Assembly (NCBI RefSeq): GCF_018614875.1
Contig: NZ_JAGGNW010000031.1
Coordinates: forward strand, 82,099-146,098
From: Variovorax paradoxus
GTDB taxonomy: Bacteria > Pseudomonadota > Gammaproteobacteria > Burkholderiales > Burkholderiaceae_C
Length of the DNA stretch: 64,000 nt
Direction: 5' to 3'
Of the stretch, positions 1-10,060 are shown one piece after another. The first letter of the stretch is position 1. Every line of letters begins with the position of its first letter. Under the pieces are notes generated by a model. That model did no database searches. It worked only from the letters and a program-made list of their open reading frames with translations, and had not been told where the DNA came from. The position numbers were made by a program, and so were the translations under genes.

Positions 1-2925
1 GAACAGCGAGCCCGCCCCGGGCGTGCTGCGCACCTTCATCTCGCCGCCCATCAGGTCGGTCAGCATCTTGGCGATGGTGAGGCCGAGCCCCGCGCCGGGC
101 GTGGATGCCGCGGCCGCGTCGCCGCGCGCAAAGGGCTCGAAGATGCGTTCGATGTCTTCGGCCGTCATGCCCGGCCCGGTGTCCTCGATCTCGACCGAGG
201 CGAATTCGCGCGCATACGAAAGCCGCAGTGTCACCTCGCCCGCGGCCGTGAACTTGATGGCATTGCCCAGCAGGTTGATGAGGATCTGGCACACCCGCTT
301 CTCGTCGGCGCGCACCACCTCGGGCAATGCGCCCGTGGCCTCGAAGCGGAACCGGAGGCCCTTCTCGGCCGCCTGCAGCTCGAACATGTCGGCCAGCTCG
401 CGCAGCGTGTCGGCAAAGCGCATGGGCCTGGCGTGCAGCGTGAGCTTGCCGGCCTCGATGTGGGCAATGGCCAGCGTGCCTTCGATGAGCGACAGCAGAT
501 GCTCGCCGCCGCGCTTGATCACCGCCACCGCCTGCTGGCGGTGCGGCGGCACGGATTGATCCTCGCCCATCAGCTGCGCATAGCCCAGGATGCTGTTGAG
601 CGGGGTGCGCAGCTCGTGGCTGATGGCGCTGATGTAGCGGCTCTTGGCCTGGTTGGCCTGATCGGCGGCGCGGCGCGCCTGCTCGGCCGCGAGCTTGGCC
701 TGCTCGGCGACTTCGCGCGCTTCTTCCGCGGTCTGCTTGGCCGACTGCAGCGCGCGGTCGGTGGCGCGATGCAGTTCGATCTCCCGCATCAGCAGATGGG
801 TCTGGCGGTTCGATTCCTCCTGCGCGACCTTGCGGCTCTGGTGCGCCAGCACCAGCCACCAGGCCACCACGCCTGCGATCACCAGCAGCGCCATGTAGGC
901 CTTGAGAAAGCCCGAGCGCAACGACGACTGCTGCGCACTCGCCAGGGCTTCGGCCAACTCCGACTGCGAGGCCATCTGCAGCGCGCTTTCGCCCAACGCG
1001 CGCAGCTCCTGCTGGTAGAGCACGCCGAACACCACCGCCAGCACCGGCACGATGATCAGCATCAGCAGCAGGAAGTGCCCGAGCCCGGTGTCGAGATAGC
1101 GCCAGCTGAAGCGCGGCAGCAGCCAGCGCAGCACCGACGACCATTGCGCCGAGAGGCTCGCATGCGGCTTGCACAGGTCGCCGCAGCGCGCATCGAGCGT
1201 GCAGCACAGCGAGCAGATCGCGCCCTGGTAGGCCGGGCAATGGGCCATGTCGGGGCCCTCGTACTCGCGCTCGCAGATCACGCAGTGCTGCACCTTGAGG
1301 CGCTGATAGCTGCCCTGTGCGCCGCCTTCGTCCACGGCATGCTCGACCCGTGCCCAGCGAACCGCGCGCGGCCCCGTGGCCGGTTCGAAGGCGACCGCGC
1401 CATGGTCGGCCGAGCCCCGCGCCAGGTAGTACTTGCCACCCGTGGCCCAGGCCAGCAGCGGCGAAACCACCAGCGCGGTGCCCAGCGCGATGAGCGCCGA
1501 GAAAGCCTGCGCCAGCGGACCGAACACCCCCAGGTGGGCCGTGATGGACAACACCGACGCCAGCGCCATTGCGCCGACGCCCACCGGGTTGATGTCCCAC
1601 AGGTGCGCCCGCTTGAACTCGATGCCCGGCGGCGAAAGGCCCAGCGGCTTGTTGATGACGAGGTCGGCCACCACCGCCATCATCCAGGCGATGGCGATGT
1701 TGGCGAACAGGCCGAGCACGTCGCCCAGCGCTTCGAACACGTTCATCTCCATCAGCATGAAGGCGATGAGCGCGTTGAACACCACCCACACCACGCGCCC
1801 CGGATGGCTGTGCGCCACACGCGAGAAAAAATTGCTCCAGGCGAGCGAACCCGCATAGGCGTTGGTGACGTTGATCTTGAGCTGCGAAATCACCACGAAC
1901 AGCGCGGTCGCTGCCACCGCCCAGCCGTAGTTCGGAAACACGTACTCGTAGGCCGCCAGGTACATCTGGTTGGGATCGACCGCGCGCTCGATCGGCACCA
2001 TGTGCGTGATGGCCAGGTAGGCCAGCAGCGCGCCGCCCAGCATCTTGACCACGCCCAGCACCACCCACCCCGGCCCGCCGGCCAGGACGCCGGCCCACCA
2101 GCGCCGGGCGCTCACCGCCGTGCGCGCGGGCATGAAACGCAGGTAGTCGGCCTGCTCCCCCATTTGGGTGATCAATGCGATGCCGACCGTCAGGGCGGCG
2201 CCAAACAGGTGCAGATCGAAGCCGTTTGCACCCGTCTTCACACCGTTGTAGTGCACGATGCCCGCGAACGCACCAGGATCGCGCACCAGCACGAAGACAA
2301 AAGGCACCACAAGCATCACCAGCCACAGCGGCTGCGTCCACAGCTGCAGCCGGCTGATGGCCGACACGCCGTGGGTCACCAGCGGAATCACCACCAGCGC
2401 GCACACCAGGTAGCCCCAGACCGGCGGCACTCCGAGCGCGAGTTCGAGCGCATAGGCCATCACCGCCGCCTCGAGCGCGAAGAAGATGAAGGTGAACGAC
2501 GCGTAGATCAGCGATGTGAGCGTGGAGCCGATGTAGCCGAAGCCCGCGCCGCGCGTGAGCAGGTCCATGTCGACCCCGTAGCGCGCGGCATACACGCTGA
2601 TCGGCAGGCCCGCCAGAAAGATGATGAGCCCCGTGGCCACGATGGCCCAGAACGCGTTGGCGAAGCCGTACTGCACCAGCAGCGTCGCGCCCACCGCCTC
2701 CAGCACCAGGAACGACGCCGCGCCGAAGGCCGTGTTGGCCACGCGCCATTCGGACCACTTGCGAAAGCGCTGGGGCGTGTAGCGCAGCGCGTAGTCCTCG
2801 AGCGTTTCGCTCGCCACCCAGCTGTTGTAGTCGCGCCGCACCTTGACGATGCGCTGCGGCGCGTCGTCGGGGCTGGTGGGCGTGGCGTTGGGGTTCACAC
2901 CGTTTCGGTGCAGCTTTCGTGCCAT
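1..2925 (-). CDS. NCS1-type permease fused to sensor histidine kinase (3' end outside window)
   Basis: The frame opens at ATG 2925 and is still open at base 1, so at least 975 residues are present and the C-terminus (possibly a receiver domain) is missing. Residues about 40-500 form a multi-spanning NCS1-family permease (purine, pyrimidine or hydantoin type transporters). Residues about 545-580 are a Cys-rich linker with CVIC, a later ICSLCC and CGDLC, likely a metal or redox site. Two further membrane segments lead into a long Ala/Glu-rich coiled coil. The H-box SHELRTP lies near residue 770, and an ATPase domain with NLLGNAIKF (N-box), DTGPGM and GAGLGLTIAK (G-boxes) follows. Transporter-kinase fusions are known as sensors (CbrA has an SLC5-type module), so this may sense an imported nitrogen compound. 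It faces the urease operon, which supports a nitrogen role; the ligand is unknown. Confidence 0.85.
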   Translation of the reverse strand, partial: MARKLHRNGVNPNATPTSPDDAPQRIVKVRRDYNSWVASETLEDYALRYTPQRFRKWSEWRVANTAFGAASFLVLEAVGATLLVQYGFANAFWAIVATGLIIFLAGLPISVYAARYGVDMDLLTRGAGFGYIGSTLTSLIYASFTFIFFALEAAVMAYALELALGVPPVWGYLVCALVVIPLVTHGVSAISRLQLWTQPLWLVMLVVPFVFVLVRDPGAFAGIVHYNGVKTGANGFDLHLFGAALTVGIALITQMGEQADYLRFMPARTAVSARRWWAGVLAGGPGWVVLGVVKMLGGALLAYLAITHMVPIERAVDPNQMYLAAYEYVFPNYGWAVAATALFVVISQLKINVTNAYAGSLAWSNFFSRVAHSHPGRVVWVVFNALIAFMLMEMNVFEALGDVLGLFANIAIAWMMAVVADLVINKPLGLSPPGIEFKRAHLWDINPVGVGAMALASVLSITAHLGVFGPLAQAFSALIALGTALVVSPLLAWATGGKYYLARGSADHGAVAFEPATGPRAVRWARVEHAVDEGGAQGSYQRLKVQHCVICEREYEGPDMAHCPAYQGAICSLCCTLDARCGDLCKPHASLSAQWSSVLRWLLPRFSWRYLDTGLGHFLLLMLIIVPVLAVVFGVLYQQELRALGESALQMASQSELAEALASAQQSSLRSGFLKAYMALLVIAGVVAWWLVLAHQSRKVAQEESNRQTHLLMREIELHRATDRALQSAKQTAEEAREVAEQAKLAAEQARRAADQANQAKSRYISAISHELRTPLNSILGYAQLMGEDQSVPPHRQQAVAVIKRGGEHLLSLIEGTLAIAHIEAGKLTLHARPMRFADTLRELADMFELQAAEKGLRFRFEATGALPEVVRADEKRVCQILINLLGNAIKFTAAGEVTLRLSYAREFASVEIEDTGPGMTAEDIERIFEPFARGDAAAASTPGAGLGLTIAKMLTDLMGGEMKVRSTPGAGSLF

Positions 2926-3017
2926 CCATACGTCTTTTGGCGAACACCGGCACGACTGTTGCAAAGACGAAGCCTGCCCAATAATGGCCGACCTCCACGC
3001 CACCGACGCCGCCTCCC

Positions 3018-3320
<303 letters not shown>

Positions 3321-3352
3321 GCCGCCGAACAAACAAGAAAGAAGGACCTGCC

Positions 3353-3958
3353 ATGCGCCACAACGCCTCCAAGACCCTCGCCCTGCTCGCCGCCATGCTG
3401 CTGCCGCTCGCGGCCAGCGCCCACACCGGTGCCGACGCCGGCATGCACCACGGCTTCGCCACCGGCTTCCTGCACCCGTTGACCGGCGCCGATCATTTGG
3501 CGGCCATGGTCGCGGTCGGCCTCTGGAGCGCCCTGGCCGCGCGCCGCGCCTGGCCCGATCTGCTGTGGGCGCCGCTGGCCTTCGCGGGCATGCTGATCGT
3601 GGGCGCGTTGATGGGGCTGGCGGGCGTGCAACTGCCGGCGGTCGAACCGATGATCGCGGCCTCGCTGCTCGTGCTGGGCCTGCTGGTGGCCACTCGCATC
3701 CGCCTGCCGGCCGCAGTGGCCGCGGCGGTGGTCGGCGTGTTCGCCATCTTCCACGGCCTGGCGCACGGCCACGAACTCGCGGGCGAACAGGGCGCGGCGT
3801 TGACGCTGGCCGGCATGGTCGGCGCCACCGTGCTGCTGCACCTTGCAGGCATCGCACTCGGCTGGACGCTGCGCCATGCCAACGCCTGGCTGCCGCGCGT
3901 GGCGGGCGCCGCCGTGGTGGCGCTGGGCGCAACGCTGCTCTCGCAGGCCCTCGTCTGA
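3353..3958 (+). CDS. hupE: HupE/UreJ family membrane protein, predicted nickel transporter
   Basis: A 201-residue protein with an N-terminal signal-like segment (LLAAMLLPLAASAH) followed by the family hallmark HPLTGADHLAAM near residue 43, and about six further hydrophobic helices. A second His-rich signature, FHGLAHGHELAG, lies in the middle. HupE/UreJ proteins are inner-membrane nickel or cobalt permeases often found between ureA and ureB in beta-proteobacteria, where they supply Ni2+ for the urease active site. The gene is 32 bp after ureA and 14 bp before ureB, so co-transcription is likely. The start at 3353 is preceded by a purine-rich stretch (GAAAGAAGGA). Confidence 0.92.
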   Translation: MRHNASKTLALLAAMLLPLAASAHTGADAGMHHGFATGFLHPLTGADHLAAMVAVGLWSALAARRAWPDLLWAPLAFAGMLIVGALMGLAGVQLPAVEPMIAASLLVLGLLVATRIRLPAAVAAAVVGVFAIFHGLAHGHELAGEQGAALTLAGMVGATVLLHLAGIALGWTLRHANAWLPRVAGAAVVALGATLLSQALV

Positions 3959-3972
3959 AAGGCGCCGCCACC

Positions 3973-4281
3973 ATGATCCCCGGCGAACTCATCACCGACG
4001 ACGAGGGCGAGCACACGCTCAACCCGGGCCGCCGTACGCTCACGCTGGTGGTGCAGAACACCGCCGATCGGCCGATCCAGGTCGGCTCGCACTACCACTT
4101 CGCCGAGACCAACGGTGCGCTCGGCTTCGACCGCGAAGCCGCGCGCGGCATGCGCCTGAACATCGCATCGGGCGCCGCCGTGCGCTTCGAGCCGGGCCAG
4201 CAGCGCACGGTCGAGCTGGTCGATTTTTCTGGCGATCGCATCGTCTACGGCTTTCGCGGCCTCGTTCAAGGAAAGCTCTAA
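3973..4281 (+). CDS. ureB: Urease subunit beta
   Basis: A 102-residue protein starting MIPGELITDDEGEH with the urease beta motifs VGSHYHFAETN, FDREAARGMRLNI and the terminal VYGFRGLVQGKL. It packs against the alpha subunit in the urease core. The start was chosen at the conserved MIPGE. Three bases separate its stop from the ureC start, so translation of the two is probably coupled. Confidence 0.97.
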   Translation: MIPGELITDDEGEHTLNPGRRTLTLVVQNTADRPIQVGSHYHFAETNGALGFDREAARGMRLNIASGAAVRFEPGQQRTVELVDFSGDRIVYGFRGLVQGKL

Positions 4282-4284
4282 GCC

Positions 4285-6027
<1,743 letters not shown>

Positions 6028-6030
6028 ATG

Positions 6031-6435
6031 TCAGGGGTTGTACGGCGCGAGGTGATCGCGAATCCACTGGGCAAAGGAAGCTTCGTCGATCTCCCCTGCA
6101 GCAAGGCCCAGCGTCTTCAGCACGCAGTCTTCGTCGGACGCAAAAATTTCGAACCCGTTGAGATCGAGGAAAGTTTCCATCGCGACGAACGCGGTCCTCT
6201 TGTTGCCGTCCACGAACGGGTGGTTGCGGGCGATGCCGAATGCGTAGCTCGCGGCCAGCGTCGCCACATCGGGAGACTCGTACATCGCCCGGTGCTGCGG
6301 CCGCCCCATCGCCGATGCAAGCATTCCCTCATCGCGCACGCCACCCGGACCTCCATGCTCGGCGAGCTGCTCTTCATGCACCAAGTGGATCACGCTCAGG
6401 CTCAGCCAGACCCAGCGCTGGTTGGCCGCGCTCAC
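6031..6435 (-). CDS. doc: Doc-like Fic-domain toxin
   Basis: A 134-residue protein of the Doc (death on curing) family. The catalytic loop HPFVDGNKR is at residues 72-80, matching the Fic/Doc consensus HxFx(D/N)GNKR. Doc of phage P1 phosphorylates EF-Tu and halts translation. The length is normal for Doc (about 125-135), and the Fic motif is complete, so the toxin looks active. Its start overlaps the stop of the upstream antitoxin gene by four bases (ATGA), the usual arrangement for a type II toxin-antitoxin operon. The pair lies antisense within the urease operon. Confidence 0.92.
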   Translation of the reverse strand: MSAANQRWVWLSLSVIHLVHEEQLAEHGGPGGVRDEGMLASAMGRPQHRAMYESPDVATLAASYAFGIARNHPFVDGNKRTAFVAMETFLDLNGFEIFASDEDCVLKTLGLAAGEIDEASFAQWIRDHLAPYNP

Positions 6436-6659
6436 TTGGCGAGTTCGCGCAGGACGTTGCGCCGCTTCTTCATGACGCGCCGCGCCGCTTCCATCTGGCG
6501 CTCGAACTCATCGTCGTACGGCGTGATCGTGACACCGCCATTGGCAGCCTGCGTGAGGTAGACGGTGTCGCCTTTGCCCACATTCATGCTCGCCAGCACT
6601 TCCTTGGGCAGGATGACGCCGACGGAGTTGCCGATCTGAGTCAATTTGAGGGCGGACAT
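6432..6659 (-). CDS. AbrB/MazE-type antitoxin
   Basis: A 75-residue protein with the swapped-hairpin AbrB/SpoVT fold signature: KLTQIGNSVGVILPKEVL at residues 5-22, then VGKGDTVYLTQ. The charged C-terminal tail (RQMEAARRVMKKRRNVL) probably wraps the toxin. It is translated just before doc and should both neutralise Doc and repress the operon. Classical Doc partners are Phd-fold proteins, so this is an AbrB-Doc hybrid pair. The 71-bp gap to the divergent ureE start contains GACGTC, a 6-bp palindrome, and a TATAAC box reading toward this gene, which could form its autoregulated promoter. Confidence 0.88.
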   Translation of the reverse strand: MSALKLTQIGNSVGVILPKEVLASMNVGKGDTVYLTQAANGGVTITPYDDEFERQMEAARRVMKKRRNVLRELAK

Positions 6660-6730
6660 TGGACGCTCCGTTGAACAGAAGTTATAACAGACGTCATATT
6701 AGCCCGCCTCATTTGGAGCCGCAAGCCACC

Positions 6731-7327
6731 ATGCTCACCGCCAACAAACTCATGCCCCAGGGCCGCGGCCTTGCGCCCGTGCTGCTCAAGCGCGCCGCCA
6801 CCATCGAACTCGACTGGGACGTGCGCCAGAAGAGCCGCTTCGACGCCACCGACTCGCAGGGCCGCCAGATCGGCGTGTTCCTGCCGCGCGGCACCGCCGT
6901 GCGCGGCGGCGACGTGCTGGTGGCCGAAGATGGTTCGCTGATCCGCGTCATCGCGGCGCCGCAGCCCGTGCTGCGCATCACGCACTGCACGGCCCACGGC
7001 ACGCCGTTCGACCTGACGCGCGCGGCCTATCACCTGGGCAACCGGCATGTGCCGATCGAACTCAAGCCCGACCACCTGAAGATCGAACCCGACCATGTGC
7101 TGGCCGACATGCTGCGCTCGATGCACCTGATCGTCGTCGCGGTGGAGGAAGCCTTCGAGCCCGAAGGCGGCGCCTACGGGTCGCATGAGCATTCGCATGG
7201 CGGTAGCCACAGCCACGACCATGCGCACGACCACTCGCATGGCAGCAGCAAAGGCCCGAAGCCGCTCGTGCTCGCGCCGGAACTGCTCGATGCGCATGAC
7301 CATGGCGGCCACGGTCACTCTCACTGA
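6731..7327 (+). CDS. ureE: Urease accessory protein UreE (nickel metallochaperone)
   Basis: A 198-residue protein. The N-terminal half is the peptide-binding UreE domain (ELDWDVRQKSRF, GVFLPRGTAVRGGDVL), and the middle has the nickel-binding NRHVPIEL motif. The C-terminus has two His-rich runs, HEHSHGGSHSHDHAHDHSHG and HDHGGHGHSH, that store Ni2+. UreE delivers nickel to the UreFG-apo-urease complex. Start 6731 (MLTANKLMPQ) was preferred over an in-frame ATG 72 bases upstream because family members begin here. It lies about 700 bp after ureC because the toxin-antitoxin pair intervenes, so it may need its own promoter. Confidence 0.95.
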   Translation: MLTANKLMPQGRGLAPVLLKRAATIELDWDVRQKSRFDATDSQGRQIGVFLPRGTAVRGGDVLVAEDGSLIRVIAAPQPVLRITHCTAHGTPFDLTRAAYHLGNRHVPIELKPDHLKIEPDHVLADMLRSMHLIVVAVEEAFEPEGGAYGSHEHSHGGSHSHDHAHDHSHGSSKGPKPLVLAPELLDAHDHGGHGHSH

Positions 7328-7390
7328 AATGAGATCCCGCTTCCCGATTCGTCCCGTTGCACTTTGTTCGGGGTGCGATCCCGCCGACGG

Positions 7391-7597
7391 GGTACCTTGC
7401 TCCGCGAATGTCCCCCGGCCTGCGGCCTCCTCCTTGATTTCGCTGCGCAAGGCACCCCATCGACGGGATCGTTGCACAGAGCGGTCGTTGATCGGCCGCA
7501 CACCAGCAGAGTGCCCCAGTGCACAGGGCATCGGGTGCTCCCCGCAGCGAAATAAAGGAGGAGCCGAAGGCGGGGGACATTCGCGGAGGGGAGTACC
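7391..7597. repeat. Imperfect long inverted-repeat element between ureE and ureF
   Basis: Two arms of about 65 bp, 7391-7457 and 7533-7597, are imperfect reverse complements of each other. Both contain TCCGCGAATGTCCCCC and TCCTCCTT(T/G)ATTTCGCTGCG. The 75-bp centre is not obviously coding. The outer ends begin GGTAC, and similarity continues a few bases outward. The transcript would fold into a very long hairpin. The structure resembles a MITE or an interspersed extragenic palindrome. It fills most of the unusual 350-bp gap between ureE and ureF (7328-7677), in which I see no gene. Confidence 0.75.
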
Positions 7598-7677
7598 CGG
7601 TGGCCTGTGCACGCGCCCTGGACAACAGCGCCCCAAACACAAGCACCCCGCAAGCCAACGCGCGGCGCAAAGCTGAC

Positions 7678-8358
7678 ATGTCCGACGCGCCCGACGCCCA
7701 GAGCCTCCTGCAGCTCATCTGGCTCGCCTCGCCGGCCCTGCCCGTGGGCGGCTTTTCCTATTCGGAAGGCGTCGAGGCCGCGGTCGAATGGGCGGGCATC
7801 GATTCGGAAACCAGGGCCATCGAGTGGCTCTCCGACCAGTTGCACCTGAGCTTCGCGCGCGGCGACCTCGCTGCCTTCGCGCAGGCCGTTGCAGCCTGGC
7901 GCACCAACGACATGCCGCGCATCCGCGAACTCAACGGCTGGGTCATGGCCACGCGCGAATCAGCCGAATTCTTCCTGCAGACCGAGCAGATGGGCCGCTC
8001 CTTCGTCGAATGGCTCAAGCTGCACCATTCCGACACCGCCCAAGTTTTCGCCGGCCTGCCTGCGAGCTACCCCATCGCCTTTGCCTTTGCCGCGAGCCGC
8101 ACCGGCGCCACGGTGCATGACGGCTGCCTGGCCTTCGCCTTCGGCTGGGCCGAGAACATGGTGGCCGCCGCCGTCAAGGCCGTGCCGCTGGGCCAGAGCG
8201 CGGGCCAGCGCATCCTGGCGCGGCTGGCCAACGAGATTCCCGCCGCCGTCGAACGTGCCATGGCCCTTGGCGACGACGAGCGCCAGGCCTTTGCGCCCCT
8301 GCTGGCCGTGTTGTCGGCACGGCATGAAACACAATACTCGCGCCTCTTCAGAAGCTGA
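7678..8358 (+). CDS. ureF: Urease accessory protein UreF
   Basis: A 226-residue all-helical protein with the UreF hallmarks LIWLASPALPVGGFSYSEG at residues 11-29, FNGWV-type and SREEL-type helical positions (here LNGWVMATRESAEFFLQTEQMG), and a C-terminal LSARHETQYSRLFRS. UreF docks on apo-urease with UreD/UreH and gates UreG GTPase action during nickel insertion. Several in-frame starts exist upstream inside the repeat region; 7678 was chosen because MSDAPDAQSLLQLIWLAS fits the family start. Confidence 0.95.
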   Translation: MSDAPDAQSLLQLIWLASPALPVGGFSYSEGVEAAVEWAGIDSETRAIEWLSDQLHLSFARGDLAAFAQAVAAWRTNDMPRIRELNGWVMATRESAEFFLQTEQMGRSFVEWLKLHHSDTAQVFAGLPASYPIAFAFAASRTGATVHDGCLAFAFGWAENMVAAAVKAVPLGQSAGQRILARLANEIPAAVERAMALGDDERQAFAPLLAVLSARHETQYSRLFRS

Positions 8359-8376
8359 CCGAACCGGACAACGCCC

Positions 8377-9027
8377 ATGACCTCCGCCCTGCACCACATT
8401 CCCCATCGCACCAAGAAACTGCCGCCACTGCGCGTGGGCATCGGCGGCCCGGTCGGCTCGGGCAAGACCACGCTGCTCGAGATGCTTTGCAAGGCCATGC
8501 GCGACAAGTACGACCTCGTCGCCATCACCAACGACATCTACACCAAGGAAGACCAGCGCCTGCTCACCGTGGCCGGCGCCCTGCCCGCCGAACGCATCAT
8601 GGGCGTGGAAACCGGCGGCTGTCCCCACACCGCCATCCGGGAAGACGCCTCCATCAACCTCGAGGCCATCGACCGCATGCTCGAGGACTTTCCCGATGCC
8701 GACGTGGTGTTCATCGAATCGGGCGGCGACAACCTCGCGGCCACCTTCAGCCCCGAGCTGTCGGACCTGACGATCTACGTGATCGACGTGGCGGCCGGCG
8801 AGAAGATTCCGCGCAAGGGCGGACCCGGCATCACCAAGAGCGACCTGTTCATCATCAACAAGACCGACCTCGCCCCCTACGTCGGCGCGAACCTCGACGT
8901 GATGGAGCAGGACACGCAGCGCATGCGCCGGCAGCGGCCCTACGTGATGACCAACCTCAAGACCCACACCGGCGTGGCCGAAGTGGTGGCGTTCATCGAG
9001 AAGCGCGGCATGCTGGCCGCAGACTGA
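8377..9027 (+). CDS. ureG: Urease accessory protein UreG (GTPase)
   Basis: A 216-residue SIMIBI-class GTPase. The P-loop GPVGSGKT is at residues 24-31. Also visible are the CPH nickel-binding motif (GGCPHTAIREDAS), ESGGDNLAATFSP (switch region) and NKTD for guanine recognition. GTP hydrolysis by UreG drives nickel delivery to urease. It is 18 bp after ureF and is the last gene of the operon; the next gene is convergent. Confidence 0.98.
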   Translation: MTSALHHIPHRTKKLPPLRVGIGGPVGSGKTTLLEMLCKAMRDKYDLVAITNDIYTKEDQRLLTVAGALPAERIMGVETGGCPHTAIREDASINLEAIDRMLEDFPDADVVFIESGGDNLAATFSPELSDLTIYVIDVAAGEKIPRKGGPGITKSDLFIINKTDLAPYVGANLDVMEQDTQRMRRQRPYVMTNLKTHTGVAEVVAFIEKRGMLAAD

Positions 9028-9049
9028 CGCGCGCGCGGCGCTTTGGGGG

Positions 9050-9673
9050 TCAGCCCGCCGACGATGTCGTCTGCCCCGGCAGCGGCAGGCGCAGCGTCAG
9101 GCCCAGCGCGCCGCCCGCGTGCGGCGCCGCATAGATGCGCCCGCCGTGGCGGCTGGCAATGCGCTCGCACACGCGCGCACTGGCATGGCCGACGGCCTGC
9201 GTCGCCTCGAGGAAGCGCGCCAGCGGCGGGCTCGCGTCGGAGGCATCGAGATCCCTCCAGTGGACGACGGCCTGGCCGCTTTCCACCCGCGCCGAGACCT
9301 GCAGCGTGGCCCCGGGAGACATGACCCTTGCCGCATACCGCGCGACCTTGGAAAGCAGTTCCTCCAGCTCGGTCTCGATGCCGAACACAGGCACCACCTC
9401 GTGCGGAACCCGGATGTCGAAGCGGATCGGCCAGTCGGACGCGCTCCCGGCACTTTCGAAACCCCGCAGCGATTCAACGAGCGGCCGGAGATCCTGCATG
9501 CGGCTCTCGCGCATCTTCTGCTGCGCCTCGCGCCCGGCTTGCGCAGCCATTTCGCGCGCTTGCGCGCCGGCCTTCAGGTTGGAAACGAGCAGGGAGCCGA
9601 TGAAGGCAAGCACCGCGGCCAGGCCGAGTGCGACGACGATGGCAATGGTCAGGCCCAGATTGCTGGAATACAT
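9050..9673 (-). CDS. Membrane-anchored degenerate histidine-kinase-like ATPase
   Basis: A 207-residue protein starting MYSSNLGLTIAIVV with one N-terminal membrane segment (about 7-30), then a short helical linker and a domain that aligns by eye with HATPase_c. ELEELLSKVARYAARV sits at the N-box position but lacks the catalytic Asn, and the G1/G2 glycine motifs are missing. The terminal RIASRHGGRIYA and GALGLTLRLPLPG match kinase ends. There is no His phosphoacceptor, so it is probably a pseudo-kinase or binding module. AAGGAGC precedes the start. It follows a small lipoprotein gene by 13 bp, so they form an operon. Confidence 0.6.
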   Translation of the reverse strand: MYSSNLGLTIAIVVALGLAAVLAFIGSLLVSNLKAGAQAREMAAQAGREAQQKMRESRMQDLRPLVESLRGFESAGSASDWPIRFDIRVPHEVVPVFGIETELEELLSKVARYAARVMSPGATLQVSARVESGQAVVHWRDLDASDASPPLARFLEATQAVGHASARVCERIASRHGGRIYAAPHAGGALGLTLRLPLPGQTTSSAG

Positions 9674-9686
9674 GGGTCGTGCTCCT

Positions 9687-9983
9687 TCAATGCCTCTGCG
9701 GCGGCTGGAACTCCAAGGCGCCGCCGGGGCCGCGCTGGCAAGTACCCGACAGGCTGTCGGCGCGAGGCCCCGGAAGCATGGGGCGCGCACCTTCGGCCTG
9801 ACCGTCGCACACGTCCCATGCGCCCATGGGCGGCGTGCGGCCGTCGAGCGGAAGCGGCGCTTCACCGCGAAAACTGGCGTGCCAGCCTGGCGGCGGGCCA
9901 TAAGGCGGGGGTGGTGGAAGCATGATGCAGCCGGACAAGCCGGCAGCGACGAGCACGCCCGCCATGTGATGGATTCTGATCAT
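9687..9983 (-). CDS. Small Pro-rich lipoprotein
   Basis: A 98-residue protein with a lipoprotein signal peptide (HHMAGVLVAAGLSGC, predicted lipidated Cys19), then PPPPPYGPPPG and a short polar domain with two cysteines. No family is recognised. It is translated just ahead of the degenerate ATPase gene, which suggests an envelope-located partner role, but the function is unknown. Confidence 0.6.
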   Translation of the reverse strand: MIRIHHMAGVLVAAGLSGCIMLPPPPPYGPPPGWHASFRGEAPLPLDGRTPPMGAWDVCDGQAEGARPMLPGPRADSLSGTCQRGPGGALEFQPPQRH

Positions 9984-10060
9984 TTGGACCTCATGAACAA
10001 GTCACGGGCACATGCGGCGGAGCTGCGCACTGCGCCGCCCCGCCGCACACCGCCTGCGCG

